A stretch of DNA of 35,012 nt, from NCBI GenBank assembly GCA_944321445.1, contig CALULJ010000022.1, forward strand, positions 1 to 35,012, in the 5' to 3' direction. Source of the stretch: an uncultured Collinsella sp. Lineage in GTDB: Bacteria > Actinomycetota > Coriobacteriia > Coriobacteriales > Coriobacteriaceae. Positions 26,641 to 34,889 of the stretch are shown here, piece after piece. The position numbers and the translations under genes are program-made. Each line of letters opens with the position of its first letter. Positions within the stretch are counted from its first letter, which is position 1. Under the pieces are notes generated by a model, which searched no databases, was not told the DNA's origin, and worked only from the letters and a program-made list of their open reading frames with translations.

Positions 26641-26875
26641 GCCGGGCGTCTTCCGCAGACCGCAGGGGCGATAGTGCAATGCGCTGCATTTCGCTTGAGC
26701 GTATGACCCATGCTACCAGCGCATTCGAGTGCTTCCGTGTTCTTGCGGTGTGCGAATATGACTATATGCGCCACGCGCGCGGCGTCCTATGGTCGGCAAA
26801 CCAATTTAGACGCTTGAATCGCGCGCGTTTTCGGTCCCCGCGGCACAGCGGCGGAAAACGTGACGCAGCTCTCAC

Positions 26876-26942
26876 ACGATTCTTGCATTTGTGCGATTTG
26901 CTCAAATTCAAACGGAGCAAATCGCACAAATGCAAGAATCGT
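26876..26942. repeat. Perfect 28-bp palindrome downstream of the chimeric gene
   Basis: ACGATTCTTGCATTTGTGCG... and its exact reverse complement (28 bases per arm) enclose 11 bases. It starts 22 bases after the stop of the LarA/MBL gene. T residues follow on the plus strand only, so it is a poor terminator for that gene. The rest of the 26489-26963 gap shows no gene. Confidence 0.88.
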
Positions 26943-26963
26943 TTTGCGCGACCCGAGCGACCG

Positions 26964-27776
26964 CTATCCCACGGACCCGTCGCGCACTTGGCGGATTCGC
27001 TCACGCAAAAAGTCCGGCCACACGGTCGCATCCAAATAGGGCTGCGCAGCATCGGTATAGGTACCCGCACGGTCCAGGATCTCAATCTGGTTGGGGCGGC
27101 TAGGCAGCGCAATGTCCACGTGCAAGTCCATAAGGCGCTCTGCGTCGGCGATGAACCGGTCGCGCAGGGCAGATGTGAGATAGGAACTCGTCGTATAGTA
27201 CGCGTCGTTCATGGTGTTGACGCCCACGCCGCCATGCATGCCGACTGTGTAGCGCGCGCCGTCCGCCGGGTTCTCTACATCCCAGAAAAACGAGGTACAG
27301 CCGCACGTGTGGCCCAGCGTGAGAAGCGTACGCACCGACACCTCGCCCAGCGTGACGGGAGCGTCGTCTGCAAAGAAGCCGTCGACCTCGAAGGGCTGTA
27401 CGCGCAGGCGCGGGTCGATAGAGATCGTCTCCTGGGGACAGGCATGCATGAACTCGTAGTCTTCTGTGGCGCCGCCGTGGCTGCCCATGGCCGGCACGAT
27501 GAAGGGATTGGCCCCGCGACGCTTGACAGCATCGACGACGGCCTTGGTGATGATGTCGACGTTGCGGATACCGCGGCTGCCTGCCGTGATGGCGATGTTC
27601 ATGCCGGGTTTGATCTTCTCGGAGAACTGCGGCTGGGCGATTTGCTCCTCAACGACACCGGGAATCTGTTCTGCCGAGATGGACTCGCGCGGGAATGTCT
27701 GCTTCGCATGGAACATGCGGGGGATCTCGACGCCCGCAAGAAGCTTGGATACGGTTCCGCCCTTGGTAACCTTCAT
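26964..27776 (-). CDS. Apparent chimera: LarA-type N-terminus joined to metallo-beta-lactamase-fold C-terminus
   Basis: One open frame of 270 residues. Residues 1-104 read as the start of a LarA-family protein (lactate racemase N-terminal domain): IPRMFHAKQTFPR, GMNIAITAGSRGIRNVDIITKAVVDAVKRRGANPFIVPAMGSHGGAT. From about residue 105 the sequence changes to the second half of a metallo-beta-lactamase-fold hydrolase: DYEFM, TLGHTCGCTSFFWDV, YTVGMHGGVGVNTM and HVDIALPSRPNQ. The HxHxDH metal motif of that family is absent, and the late metal His of SHPNQ reads Arg (R227). The rest of LarA is absent too. The ATG at 27776 has AGGAGG upstream. It is probably a deletion fusion and inactive as either enzyme. 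Confidence 0.72.
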   Translation of the reverse strand: MKVTKGGTVSKLLAGVEIPRMFHAKQTFPRESISAEQIPGVVEEQIAQPQFSEKIKPGMNIAITAGSRGIRNVDIITKAVVDAVKRRGANPFIVPAMGSHGGATEDYEFMHACPQETISIDPRLRVQPFEVDGFFADDAPVTLGEVSVRTLLTLGHTCGCTSFFWDVENPADGARYTVGMHGGVGVNTMNDAYYTTSSYLTSALRDRFIADAERLMDLHVDIALPSRPNQIEILDRAGTYTDAAQPYLDATVWPDFLRERIRQVRDGSVG

Positions 27777-27894
27777 GGCTGGCCTCCTATGTTGGGAGCT
27801 ATTCGACCTTGCCATCCATGCTAGTTGCGCCACCAGCATCACCCCATAGTACCCAGCACAAGTTTCCCCCACCGCAAGCTGGCCCACCACACAT

Positions 27895-27959
27895 TGGGAA
27901 ATTGGGGACAGGCACTTTTTCCCACATGTGGGAAAAAAGTGCCTGTCCCCAATTTCCCA
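27895..27959. repeat. About 32-bp palindrome, GGGGACAGGCAC family
   Basis: TGGGAAATTGGGGACAGGCA... and its reverse complement match over 32 bases with one extra A on one side, around the centre ACATGT. It lies in the 400-base gap between the chimeric gene and the first ATPase gene and directly abuts the 205-bp repeat. Confidence 0.88.
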
Positions 27960-28163
27960 CGCGCGAATGCGCAGGAAGAGCTGCGACTAAGACCCCCAGC
28001 CCTACCACCGCTGGGCACCGAGCGCGGAGCGCGAGGCACCCGGCGGGCGACCCGGGTGAACGCAGGGAGGCCCCGGAGGGATTCCCCCGCGGACCGCTTT
28101 GAGCGCCCGGAGGGCGCGATAGGTCCGCGGGGAACCCTCCGGGGCCTCCCGGTCGGTTCCGAT
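27959..28163. repeat. 205-bp direct repeat, copy 1, with a large hairpin
   Basis: This stretch recurs at 31582-31785 with only about eight differences. Each copy lies just downstream of an ATPase gene. Within it 28065-28150 forms a very long hairpin: GGGAGGCCCCGGAGGG... pairs with ...CCCTCCGGGGCCTCCC over about 29 bp with small bulges. An inner GCGCCC/GGGCGC arm completes it. It probably ends the ATPase transcript, though there is no clear T run. Confidence 0.85.
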
Positions 28164-28176
28164 ACGGCAGCGAGGA

Positions 28177-30861
28177 CTACGCGTCCTTCTCCACCGCGCG
28201 CATGATGGCCTTGTAGACCTCCATGATGGGGATGATCAGGAAGGCCAGGCCGATGGCGCAGGCGAGCGCCTCGAGCGGGAGCTCCATGAAGCCAAACATG
28301 ACGGCCAGCGGGTGGAACTCGACGACCACGACGGTGAGCACGAGCGCGAGCAGCGCGGCGCCCCACAGCCACTTGTTCTGCTTGGGCATGCTGAACAGCG
28401 ACGCACGGCGGCTGCGCATGTTGAAGCAGTGGAAGATCTCGACCATCGACAGGGTGATGAAGGCCATGGTGACGCCCTCTTCGTCGGCGGTGCCGGCGAC
28501 CATGTCGGCGATGTTGATGTGGCCCATGTCGAAGTACACGCCCACGAAGAAGGAGGCGAGCACGAGGATGGTGATGACGACGCCCTGGAACAGGATGTCG
28601 ACGCCCATGCCGCCCGCGAAGACGCCATCGGTGGCGTTACGCGGCTTGCGCTTCATGATGTCGCCCTCGGCCTCTTCCATGCCGAGCGCGAGCGCGGGGA
28701 AGCAGTCCGTGATGAGATTGATCCACAGCAGCTGAACCGGCTGGAAGATGGTGAAGCCCACAAGGGTCGCCACGAAGACCGAGAGGACCTCGGCGATGTT
28801 GGCGGACAGCAGGAACTGGATGACCTTGCGGATGTTGTCGTAGATACGACGGCCTTCCTCCACCGCGTTGATGATGGTGGCGAAGTTGTCGTCGGCGAGC
28901 ACCATGTCGGCGACGTTCTTGGTGACGTCGGTGCCGGTGATGCCCATGCCCACGCCGATGTCGGCGCGCTTGATGGACGGGGCGTCGTTCACGCCGTCGC
29001 CGGTCATGGCGACGATCTTGTCGCGGCTCTTCCAAGCGTCGACGATGCGGGCCTTGTGCTCGGGCTGGACGCGCGCGTAGACGTTGTACTCGGTGACCTT
29101 CTCCTTGAAGTCCTCGTCAGAGATCTTGTCGAGCTCGGTACCGGTGATGGCCTGGCTGGCGTCCTCGCAGATGCCGAGGTTCTTGGCGATGGCCACGGCG
29201 GTGTCGATGTGGTCGCCGGTGATCATGACCGGGCGGATGCCGGCGCCCTTGGCCTCGGCGATGGCCGGGGCGACCTCGGGACGCTCGGGGTCAATCATGC
29301 CGGAGAGGCCCACGAAGGTGAGGTCGTGCTCAAGCGCCTCAGGTGCGCAGTCGGCGGGCTGTTTGTCGTGCATGCGCACGGCGGAGGCCAGCACGCGCAG
29401 CGCCTGGTTGGCCATGTCCTTGTTGGCGGCCATGATCTTCTCGCGACGGGCGTCGGTCAGCGGCTCGACGGTGCCGTCGGCGTTCATGACGGTGGTGCAG
29501 CGGCCGAGCACGACATCGGGACCGCCCTTGGTGTACTGCTCGAAGGTGCCCTCGGGGGTCTTCACCACGACGGACATCATCTTGCGGCCGGAATCGAACG
29601 GAGCCTCGCCCACACGTGGGTACTTCTCGGCGTTGCCGCCCTCGTAGAAGCCGAGCTTGGCGGCATCGTTCACCAGTGCGCACTCGGTGGGCTCGCCCAC
29701 GGACTCGCCGGCCTCGGGATCCCACTTGGCGTCGGAGCACAGGGCCATGGCGCGCACGTGCAGGGCGTCGGGGCCCTCGACCTCGTGCTTGATGACGGTC
29801 ATCTTGTTCTGGGTGAGGGTACCGGTCTTATCGGAGCAGATGATCTGGGTGCAGCCGAGGGTCTCGACCGCAGTCATCTTGCGGATGATGGCCTGACGCT
29901 TGGACATCTTGGTGACGCCCATGGACAGCACGATGGTGACAACGGCCACGAGGCCCTCGGGAATGGCCGCGACGGCGAGCGACACGGCGACCATGAAGGT
30001 GTCGAGAATCATCTCGGGGTTGGACCCGAGCTCACCGCCGTGGCGGATGAGGTCGACGGCGAAGATGACCACGCAGATGCCGAGCACGAGCTTGGTCAGG
30101 ATGCCGGAGAGCTCGTTCAGCTTGATCTGCAGCGGCGTGAGCTCCTTCTTGGCGGTGGTGAGGGCGTCGGCGATCTTGCCCATCTCGGTCTTCATGCCGG
30201 TGGCGACCACGACGGCGGTGCCGCGGCCGTACACGACCGTGGAACCCATGTAGCACATGTTCTTGCGGTCGCCCAGCGGCACGTCGTCGGCGCCGTCGAG
30301 CTCGATGGGATTCACGTGCTTCTCGACCGGGACGGACTCGCCGGTAAGCGCCGCCTCCTCGATCTTCATGGATGCGCTCTCAAGGATACGGCAGTCGGCA
30401 GGCACGGAGTCACCGGCCTCGAGCAGCACGATATCGCCGGGAACCAGGTCGGCGCTGGGCAGATGCACCATCTTGCCGTCGCGGATGACCTTGGACTGCG
30501 CGGCGCTCATCTCCTGCAGCGCGGCGAGCGCCTGCTCGGACTTGGCCTCTTGAACCACGCCGAGGACCGAGTTGATGATGACGACCGCCATGATGATGAT
30601 GACGTCGGCCCACTCGGACTCGCCCTGGATCATGCCCGTGACGGCAGAGATGACCGCGGCGACGATGAGCATGATGACCATGGGGTCGGCCATCTGCTCA
30701 AAGAAGCGCTTCCAGAGCGGGGTCTTCTCCTCCTCATCGAGCTTGTTGGGACCAAACTGCGAAAGACGCTGCTGCGCCTCGGATGCAGTAAGGCCGGTCT
30801 CGGCGTTCGAAGACTGCGCTTTAAGCACATCCTCGGCCGAGGCCAAGTATTCCTTTTCCAT
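28177..30861 (-). CDS. P2-type cation-transporting ATPase, copy 1 (Ca2+-ATPase-like)
   Basis: An 894-residue P-type ATPase that pumps a cation across the membrane using ATP. Actuator motif TGES (173-176), phosphorylation site D344-K-T-G-T, and hinge TGDGVNDAP (620-628). The cation N-terminal domain is at 1-60. Ca2+-site residues of SERCA-type pumps are kept: E302 in IPEGL (M4), N688 and E691 (M5), and N715 and D719 in WINLITD (M6). Ten membrane helices are expected. The ATG at 30861 follows AGGAGGAGGG. It is highly similar end to end to the next gene upstream, so it is a tandem duplicate. A conserved leader precedes it. Confidence 0.94.
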   Translation of the reverse strand: MEKEYLASAEDVLKAQSSNAETGLTASEAQQRLSQFGPNKLDEEEKTPLWKRFFEQMADPMVIMLIVAAVISAVTGMIQGESEWADVIIIMAVVIINSVLGVVQEAKSEQALAALQEMSAAQSKVIRDGKMVHLPSADLVPGDIVLLEAGDSVPADCRILESASMKIEEAALTGESVPVEKHVNPIELDGADDVPLGDRKNMCYMGSTVVYGRGTAVVVATGMKTEMGKIADALTTAKKELTPLQIKLNELSGILTKLVLGICVVIFAVDLIRHGGELGSNPEMILDTFMVAVSLAVAAIPEGLVAVVTIVLSMGVTKMSKRQAIIRKMTAVETLGCTQIICSDKTGTLTQNKMTVIKHEVEGPDALHVRAMALCSDAKWDPEAGESVGEPTECALVNDAAKLGFYEGGNAEKYPRVGEAPFDSGRKMMSVVVKTPEGTFEQYTKGGPDVVLGRCTTVMNADGTVEPLTDARREKIMAANKDMANQALRVLASAVRMHDKQPADCAPEALEHDLTFVGLSGMIDPERPEVAPAIAEAKGAGIRPVMITGDHIDTAVAIAKNLGICEDASQAITGTELDKISDEDFKEKVTEYNVYARVQPEHKARIVDAWKSRDKIVAMTGDGVNDAPSIKRADIGVGMGITGTDVTKNVADMVLADDNFATIINAVEEGRRIYDNIRKVIQFLLSANIAEVLSVFVATLVGFTIFQPVQLLWINLITDCFPALALGMEEAEGDIMKRKPRNATDGVFAGGMGVDILFQGVVITILVLASFFVGVYFDMGHINIADMVAGTADEEGVTMAFITLSMVEIFHCFNMRSRRASLFSMPKQNKWLWGAALLALVLTVVVVEFHPLAVMFGFMELPLEALACAIGLAFLIIPIMEVYKAIMRAVEKDA

Positions 30862-30979
30862 ACGCAAATTCCCTCCTCCTGGGATCGAGCCAACCAACGG
30901 TTGACGCCCGATCATAATTCCCCAGGAGTACGGGGCAAGGGCTCGTCAAGGCTGCCATGTCAGCTGGCGTCTTGCAATG
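30862..30979 (-). promoter_or_regulatory. Conserved structured leader of ATPase copy 1
   Basis: On the minus strand this 118-base leader starts with CATTGCAAG (30971-30979), six bases after a -10-like TACTAT (30986-30991). The core AGCCT..GAG.CCCTTGCCCC, then GGGGAATTA.GATCGGGC, is shared with the leader of copy 2. Predicted pairs are GCCC/GGGC, an inner CCCC/GGGG hairpin, and a closing stem of 30962-30968 with 30889-30895 (GCCAGCT / GGTTGGC). See the companion at 34479-34595. Confidence 0.6.
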
Positions 30980-31119
30980 CTTGGGATAGTACCCTATTTC
31001 GACACTGAATAGACTACTGGTTCCAGAAAACGAACACCATGTTACAAATCGCGCGTTCTTCTATGATTCAACCCCCGTTGTCTGTTCCCCAGGCCATTGG
31101 CCACCCCACTGTCCCCATT

Positions 31120-31186
31120 GGGGACGGGGGTGCCAGGGGACATTTTGTCCCCTGTGGGGACGGGGGTGCCAGGGGACATTTTGTCC
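31120..31186. repeat. Two tandem 31-bp repeats, GGGGACGGGGGTGCC family
   Basis: The 31 bases at 31120-31150 (GGGGACGGGGGTGCCAGGGG...) recur exactly at 31156-31186, giving a 36-base period. A related inverted core (CTGGCACCCCCGTCCCC) is at about 31520-31540. It lies in the 935-base space between the two ATPase genes, where no gene is supported. Confidence 0.8.
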
Positions 31187-31325
31187 TCTTTTGGGACAGG
31201 CCTGCCGCGGGATGGTCCGTTGATGCCGCTTGGAATGGGACTCACGGCAAAAGAGCCGCAGGACGGATTAGGCCAAGGATCAAACCGGAGCGCCCACGCC
31301 CCGGCAGGGGCATCCTCTCCCGTCC

Positions 31326-31470
31326 GCCCCAAACTGTTGTGTGCACTTTCAGCCAATCCCGAGCTGTTGTGTGCACTTTCAGCCACCATAAACCCGAATA
31401 ATCCAGAAAACCGTTGGCCGAAAGCGCACAGAACAGACGACGATTGGCCGGAAGCGCCACAACCCAAAAC
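31326..31470. repeat. Cluster of four related 22-bp repeats forming a long inverted repeat
   Basis: CTGTTGTGTGCACTTTCAGC at 31334 and 31374 (22-bp exact match, period 40) is followed by two related copies on the other strand in 31404-31465. These read CTGTTCTGTGCGCTTTCGGC and GTTGTGGCGCTTCCGGCC. The whole makes two imperfect arms of about 65 bases around an AT-rich centre. Confidence 0.7.
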
Positions 31471-31581
31471 GAGCACGCAGCCCGGGGGAACCCGTCCCCA
31501 GAGACTCCAAAGTGGCGCCTGGCACCCCCGTCCCCAGAGAGGACAACGGAGCAGAACGCGGCGCGCGAAGCCAGCGCCGAA

Positions 31582-31785
31582 ACGCGCGAATGCACAGGAA
31601 GAGCCCCGACTAAGACCCCCAGCCCTACCACCGCTGGGCACCGAGCGCGGAGCGCGAGGCGCCCGGCGGGCGACCCGGGTGAACGCAGGGAGGCCCCGGA
31701 GGGATTCCCCCGCGGGCCGCTTTGAGCGCCCGAGGGGCGCATAGGTCCGCGGGGAACCCTCCGGGGCCTCCCGGTCGGTTCCGAT
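31582..31785. repeat. 205-bp direct repeat, copy 2, with a large hairpin
   Basis: Nearly identical to 27959-28163, and placed in the same way after ATPase copy 2. The long hairpin spans 31688-31772. The inner arm differs slightly (CCCGAGGGGCGC against CCCGGAGGGCGC). Similarity continues into the 3' ends of the two ATPase genes. Confidence 0.85.
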
Positions 31786-31796
31786 GGGCGAGAAGA

Positions 31797-34478
31797 CTAC
31801 GCGTCCTTCTCCACCGCGCGCATGATGGCCTTGTAGACCTCCACCAGCGGGATGATGAGGAAGCCGAGCACGAGAGCGGTGATCATGCCCTTGGGCTCGA
31901 GATGCTCGACGCCGAAGAAGATCATGGACAGAGCGTCGACCTCAACCACGATGAGCGTGAGGATGAGCGCGAGAATCGCGGCGCCCCACAGCCACTTGTT
32001 CTGCTTCTTCATATGGAAGATGGAAGCACGGCGGCTGCGCATGTTGAAGCAGTGGAAGATCTCGACCATGTTCAGCGTGATGAACGCCATCATGACGCCC
32101 TCTTCGTCGGCCATGGTAGTGGCCAGCTGGGAAAGGTCGATGGTACCCAGGTCGTAGTACACACCGCAGAAGAAGCTCGCGAGCACCAGCACGGTAATGA
32201 TGAGGCCCTGGACGATGGTGTCGAGGCCCATGTTGTTGGCGAACACGCCGTCGGTGGCGTTGCGCGGCTTGCGCTTCATGATGTCGCCCTCGGCCTCTTC
32301 CATACCCAGCGCGAGCGCGGGGAAGCAGTCGGTGACGAGGTTGACCCACAGCAGCTGGATGGGCTGGAACAGCGTGAAGCCCATGAGCGTGGCGGCGAAC
32401 ACCGAGAACACCTCGGCGAGGTTCGCGGACAGCAGGAACTGGATGACCTTGCGGATGTTGTCGTAGATACGACGGCCTTCCTCCACCGCGTTGATGATGG
32501 TGGCGAAGTTGTCGTCGGCGAGCACCATGTCGGCGACGTTCTTGGTGACGTCGGTGCCGGTGATGCCCATGCCCACGCCGATGTTGGCGTGCTTGATGGA
32601 CGGCGCGTCGTTCACGCCGTCGCCGGTCATGGCGACGACCTTGTTCTTGGACTTCCACGCCTCGACGATGCGCGTCTTGTGCTCGGGCTGGACGCGCGCG
32701 TAGACGCCGTACTTCTCGATTTGCTTATCGAGCTCGGCATCGGACATCTTGTCGATCTCCGCGCCGGTGATGGCCTCGTTGCGGCCCTCGACGATACCGA
32801 GGTTCTTGGCGATAGCCACGGCGGTGTCGATGTGGTCGCCCGTGATCATGACGGTGCGGATGCCGGCGCCGTGGGCCTCCTTGATGGCGGGGGCTACCTC
32901 AGGACGCTCGGGATCGATCATGCCGGAGAGGCCGCAGAACACGAGGTCGTTCTCGAGCGCCTCGGCAGAGAAGTCGGTCGGCTTGGCGGTGTAGCTGCGG
33001 CTTGCAAGCGCCAGCACGCGCAGGGCCTCGTCGGCCATGGACTTGTTGGCGGCCAGCAGCTCGTTGCGCTTGGCGTCGGTCATGGGAACGATCTTGCCGT
33101 CCTCATAGACCTGCGTGCAAAGATTCAGGATGACGTCGGGCGCGCCCTTGGTGTACTGCTCGTACGTGCCGTTGCCCTCGTCGACCACGACGGACATCAT
33201 CTTGCGGCCGGAGTCGAACGGGGCCTCGCCCACGCGCGGCTGCTCGTCCACCAGGTTGGTCATACCGGCCTTGCCGGCATCGTTCACCAGCGCGCACTCG
33301 GTGGGCTCGCCCACGGCCTCGCCGGCCTCCGGGTCCCACTTGGCGTCGGAGCACAGGGCCATACCGGCCAGCAGCTTCTCCTCGGAGGAAGCGAGCTCGT
33401 GCTTGACGACCGTCATCTTGTTCTGGGTGAGCGTACCGGTCTTATCGGAGCAGATCACCTGCGTGCAGCCGAGGGTCTCGACGGCGGACAGGTTGCGGAT
33501 GATGGCCTGGCGCTTGGCCATCTTGGTGACGCCGATGGAAAGAACGATGGTCACGACGGCGACCAGGCCCTCAGGGATGGCGGCGACGGCGAGCGACACG
33601 GCGACCATGAAGGTGTCGAGCAGCATGTGCGGCTCTTCCATGACGTTGCCGATGCCGGAGCGCAGCAGGTCGACGGCGAAGATGACCACGCAGATGACGA
33701 TGACCATGATGGTCAGGATCTTGGAGAGCTCGGCGAGCTTCATCTGCAGCGGGGTGAGCTCTTCCTTGGCCTCGTTCAGAGCGCCGGCGATCTTGCCCAT
33801 CTCGGTCTTCATGCCGGTGCCGACCACGACGGCCTTGCCGCGGCCGTAGACCACGGTGGAGCCCATGTAGCACATGTTCTTGCGGTCGCCCAGCGGCACG
33901 TCGTCGGCGCCGTCAAGCGAAATGGGATTGGTGTGCTTCTCGACGGGGACGGACTCGCCGGTAAGCGCCGCCTCCTCGATCTTCATGGACGCGCTCTCGA
34001 GCACACGGCAGTCCGCGGGCACGGAGTCACCGGCCTCGAGCAGCACGATGTCGCCCGGGACGAGCTCGGACGAATGCAGCGAGGTCATCTTGCCGTCGCG
34101 GATGACCTTGGACTGCGCGGCGCTCATCTCCTGCAGGGCCTCGAGCGCCTCTTCGGACTTGGCCTCCTGAATGACACCGAGCGCGGAGTTGATGATGACG
34201 ACCGTCATGATGATGACGACGTCGGCCCACTCGGACTCGCCTTGGATCATGCCGGTGACCGCGGAAATGACCGCGGCGACGATGAGCATGATGACCATGG
34301 GGTCCGCCATCTGCTGGAAGAAGCGGATCCACAGCGGGGTCTTCTCTTCCTCATCCAGCTTGTTGAGGCCGTACTGCGAAAGACGCTGCTGCGCGGTGGC
34401 CGCAGTAAGGCCGGTTTCGGAGTTCGAGGCTTGGTCCTCGAGCACCTCCTCAGCCGAAGCTAAGTATTCCTTCTGCAT
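31797..34478 (-). CDS. P2-type cation-transporting ATPase, copy 2 (Ca2+-ATPase-like)
   Basis: An 893-residue P-type ATPase collinear with copy 1 and, by eye, about three quarters or more identical. TGES (173-176), the phosphorylated D345 in CSDKTGTLT, TGDGVNDAP and the cation-site segments IPEGL, SANLAEV and WVNLVTD are all intact, so both copies look functional. Differences cluster in the loop after M3 (about 271-285), the nucleotide-binding domain and the outer loops, which could change regulation or ion choice. The ATG at 34478 follows AGAGGGGGAAG. A leader related to that of copy 1 lies upstream. Confidence 0.94.
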   Translation of the reverse strand: MQKEYLASAEEVLEDQASNSETGLTAATAQQRLSQYGLNKLDEEEKTPLWIRFFQQMADPMVIMLIVAAVISAVTGMIQGESEWADVVIIMTVVIINSALGVIQEAKSEEALEALQEMSAAQSKVIRDGKMTSLHSSELVPGDIVLLEAGDSVPADCRVLESASMKIEEAALTGESVPVEKHTNPISLDGADDVPLGDRKNMCYMGSTVVYGRGKAVVVGTGMKTEMGKIAGALNEAKEELTPLQMKLAELSKILTIMVIVICVVIFAVDLLRSGIGNVMEEPHMLLDTFMVAVSLAVAAIPEGLVAVVTIVLSIGVTKMAKRQAIIRNLSAVETLGCTQVICSDKTGTLTQNKMTVVKHELASSEEKLLAGMALCSDAKWDPEAGEAVGEPTECALVNDAGKAGMTNLVDEQPRVGEAPFDSGRKMMSVVVDEGNGTYEQYTKGAPDVILNLCTQVYEDGKIVPMTDAKRNELLAANKSMADEALRVLALASRSYTAKPTDFSAEALENDLVFCGLSGMIDPERPEVAPAIKEAHGAGIRTVMITGDHIDTAVAIAKNLGIVEGRNEAITGAEIDKMSDAELDKQIEKYGVYARVQPEHKTRIVEAWKSKNKVVAMTGDGVNDAPSIKHANIGVGMGITGTDVTKNVADMVLADDNFATIINAVEEGRRIYDNIRKVIQFLLSANLAEVFSVFAATLMGFTLFQPIQLLWVNLVTDCFPALALGMEEAEGDIMKRKPRNATDGVFANNMGLDTIVQGLIITVLVLASFFCGVYYDLGTIDLSQLATTMADEEGVMMAFITLNMVEIFHCFNMRSRRASIFHMKKQNKWLWGAAILALILTLIVVEVDALSMIFFGVEHLEPKGMITALVLGFLIIPLVEVYKAIMRAVEKDA

Positions 34479-34595
34479 ACTTTGCTTCCCCCTCTTGGGA
34501 ACACATGCCGACCAGCAGATTTTGCCCGATCTTAATTCCCCAGTAGAAGGGGCAAGGGCCTCTAGAGGCTGCGTACCGGTCGGCGGCTTGCAATG
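34479..34595 (-). promoter_or_regulatory. Conserved structured leader of ATPase copy 2
   Basis: A 117-base leader. It starts with CATTGCAAG (34587-34595), again six bases after a -10-like TATTAT (34602-34607). It shares the CCCTTGCCCC...GGGGAATTA.GATCGGGC core with copy 1. The closing stem is 34578-34584 with 34507-34513 (GCCGACC / GGTCGGC). In copy 1 the same positions read GCCAGCT / GGTTGGC, so A-U replaces G-C and G-U replaces A-U or C-G while pairing is kept. GCCTC-TA-GAGGC forms an extra hairpin here. Confidence 0.6.
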
Positions 34596-34792
34596 ACCAA
34601 AATAATACCTCAAAAACTACATGGACAGTTCACACTGAGCCGTGGGCGCACGAGCGGAAGCGCTCGGTTTCGCAGGCCGGGAGCGGGTCATTTTATGCGT
34701 TCATGCGTCGTTCCCGCACCTTACCTGCCAGCTTGCGCACGCTTTGCGCGCACCGTGTTCATTCGGCGAACGGTCGACATTCCCCGTCTGGC

Positions 34793-34820
34793 CGTGAAAA
34801 AACCTCTGTCTTTTTTCACG
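34793..34820. terminator. A/T-rich hairpin near the right edge
   Basis: CGTGAAAAAA / TTTTTTCACG with an 8-base loop. The stem is nearly symmetric, so it could end transcription from either side. No adjacent gene in the window needs it. The rest of 34608-35012 shows no gene. Confidence 0.35.
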
Positions 34821-34889
34821 CGGTGCGATCGGGACAACGAAAAGACACCCCGGTGTGTAAAGAAATCGTCGCGCGGGCGCGCGCTGCGC

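Noticed and set aside
30862..30979. yybP-ykoY (Mn2+) riboswitch ahead of the ATPase genes
   Set aside because: The GGGGAGTAG loop and the later TTTGCC segment do not occur in the right order, so the known family does not fit.
31120..31470. CRISPR array
   Set aside because: There are only two exact units with five-base spacing, or four diverged units in mixed orientation, and no cas genes.
28312..34463. Plus-strand open frames of about 900 codons opposite both ATPase genes
   Set aside because: They mirror the strong codon bias of the real minus-strand genes, lack ribosome sites and have His/Asp/Gly-rich translations without any domain.
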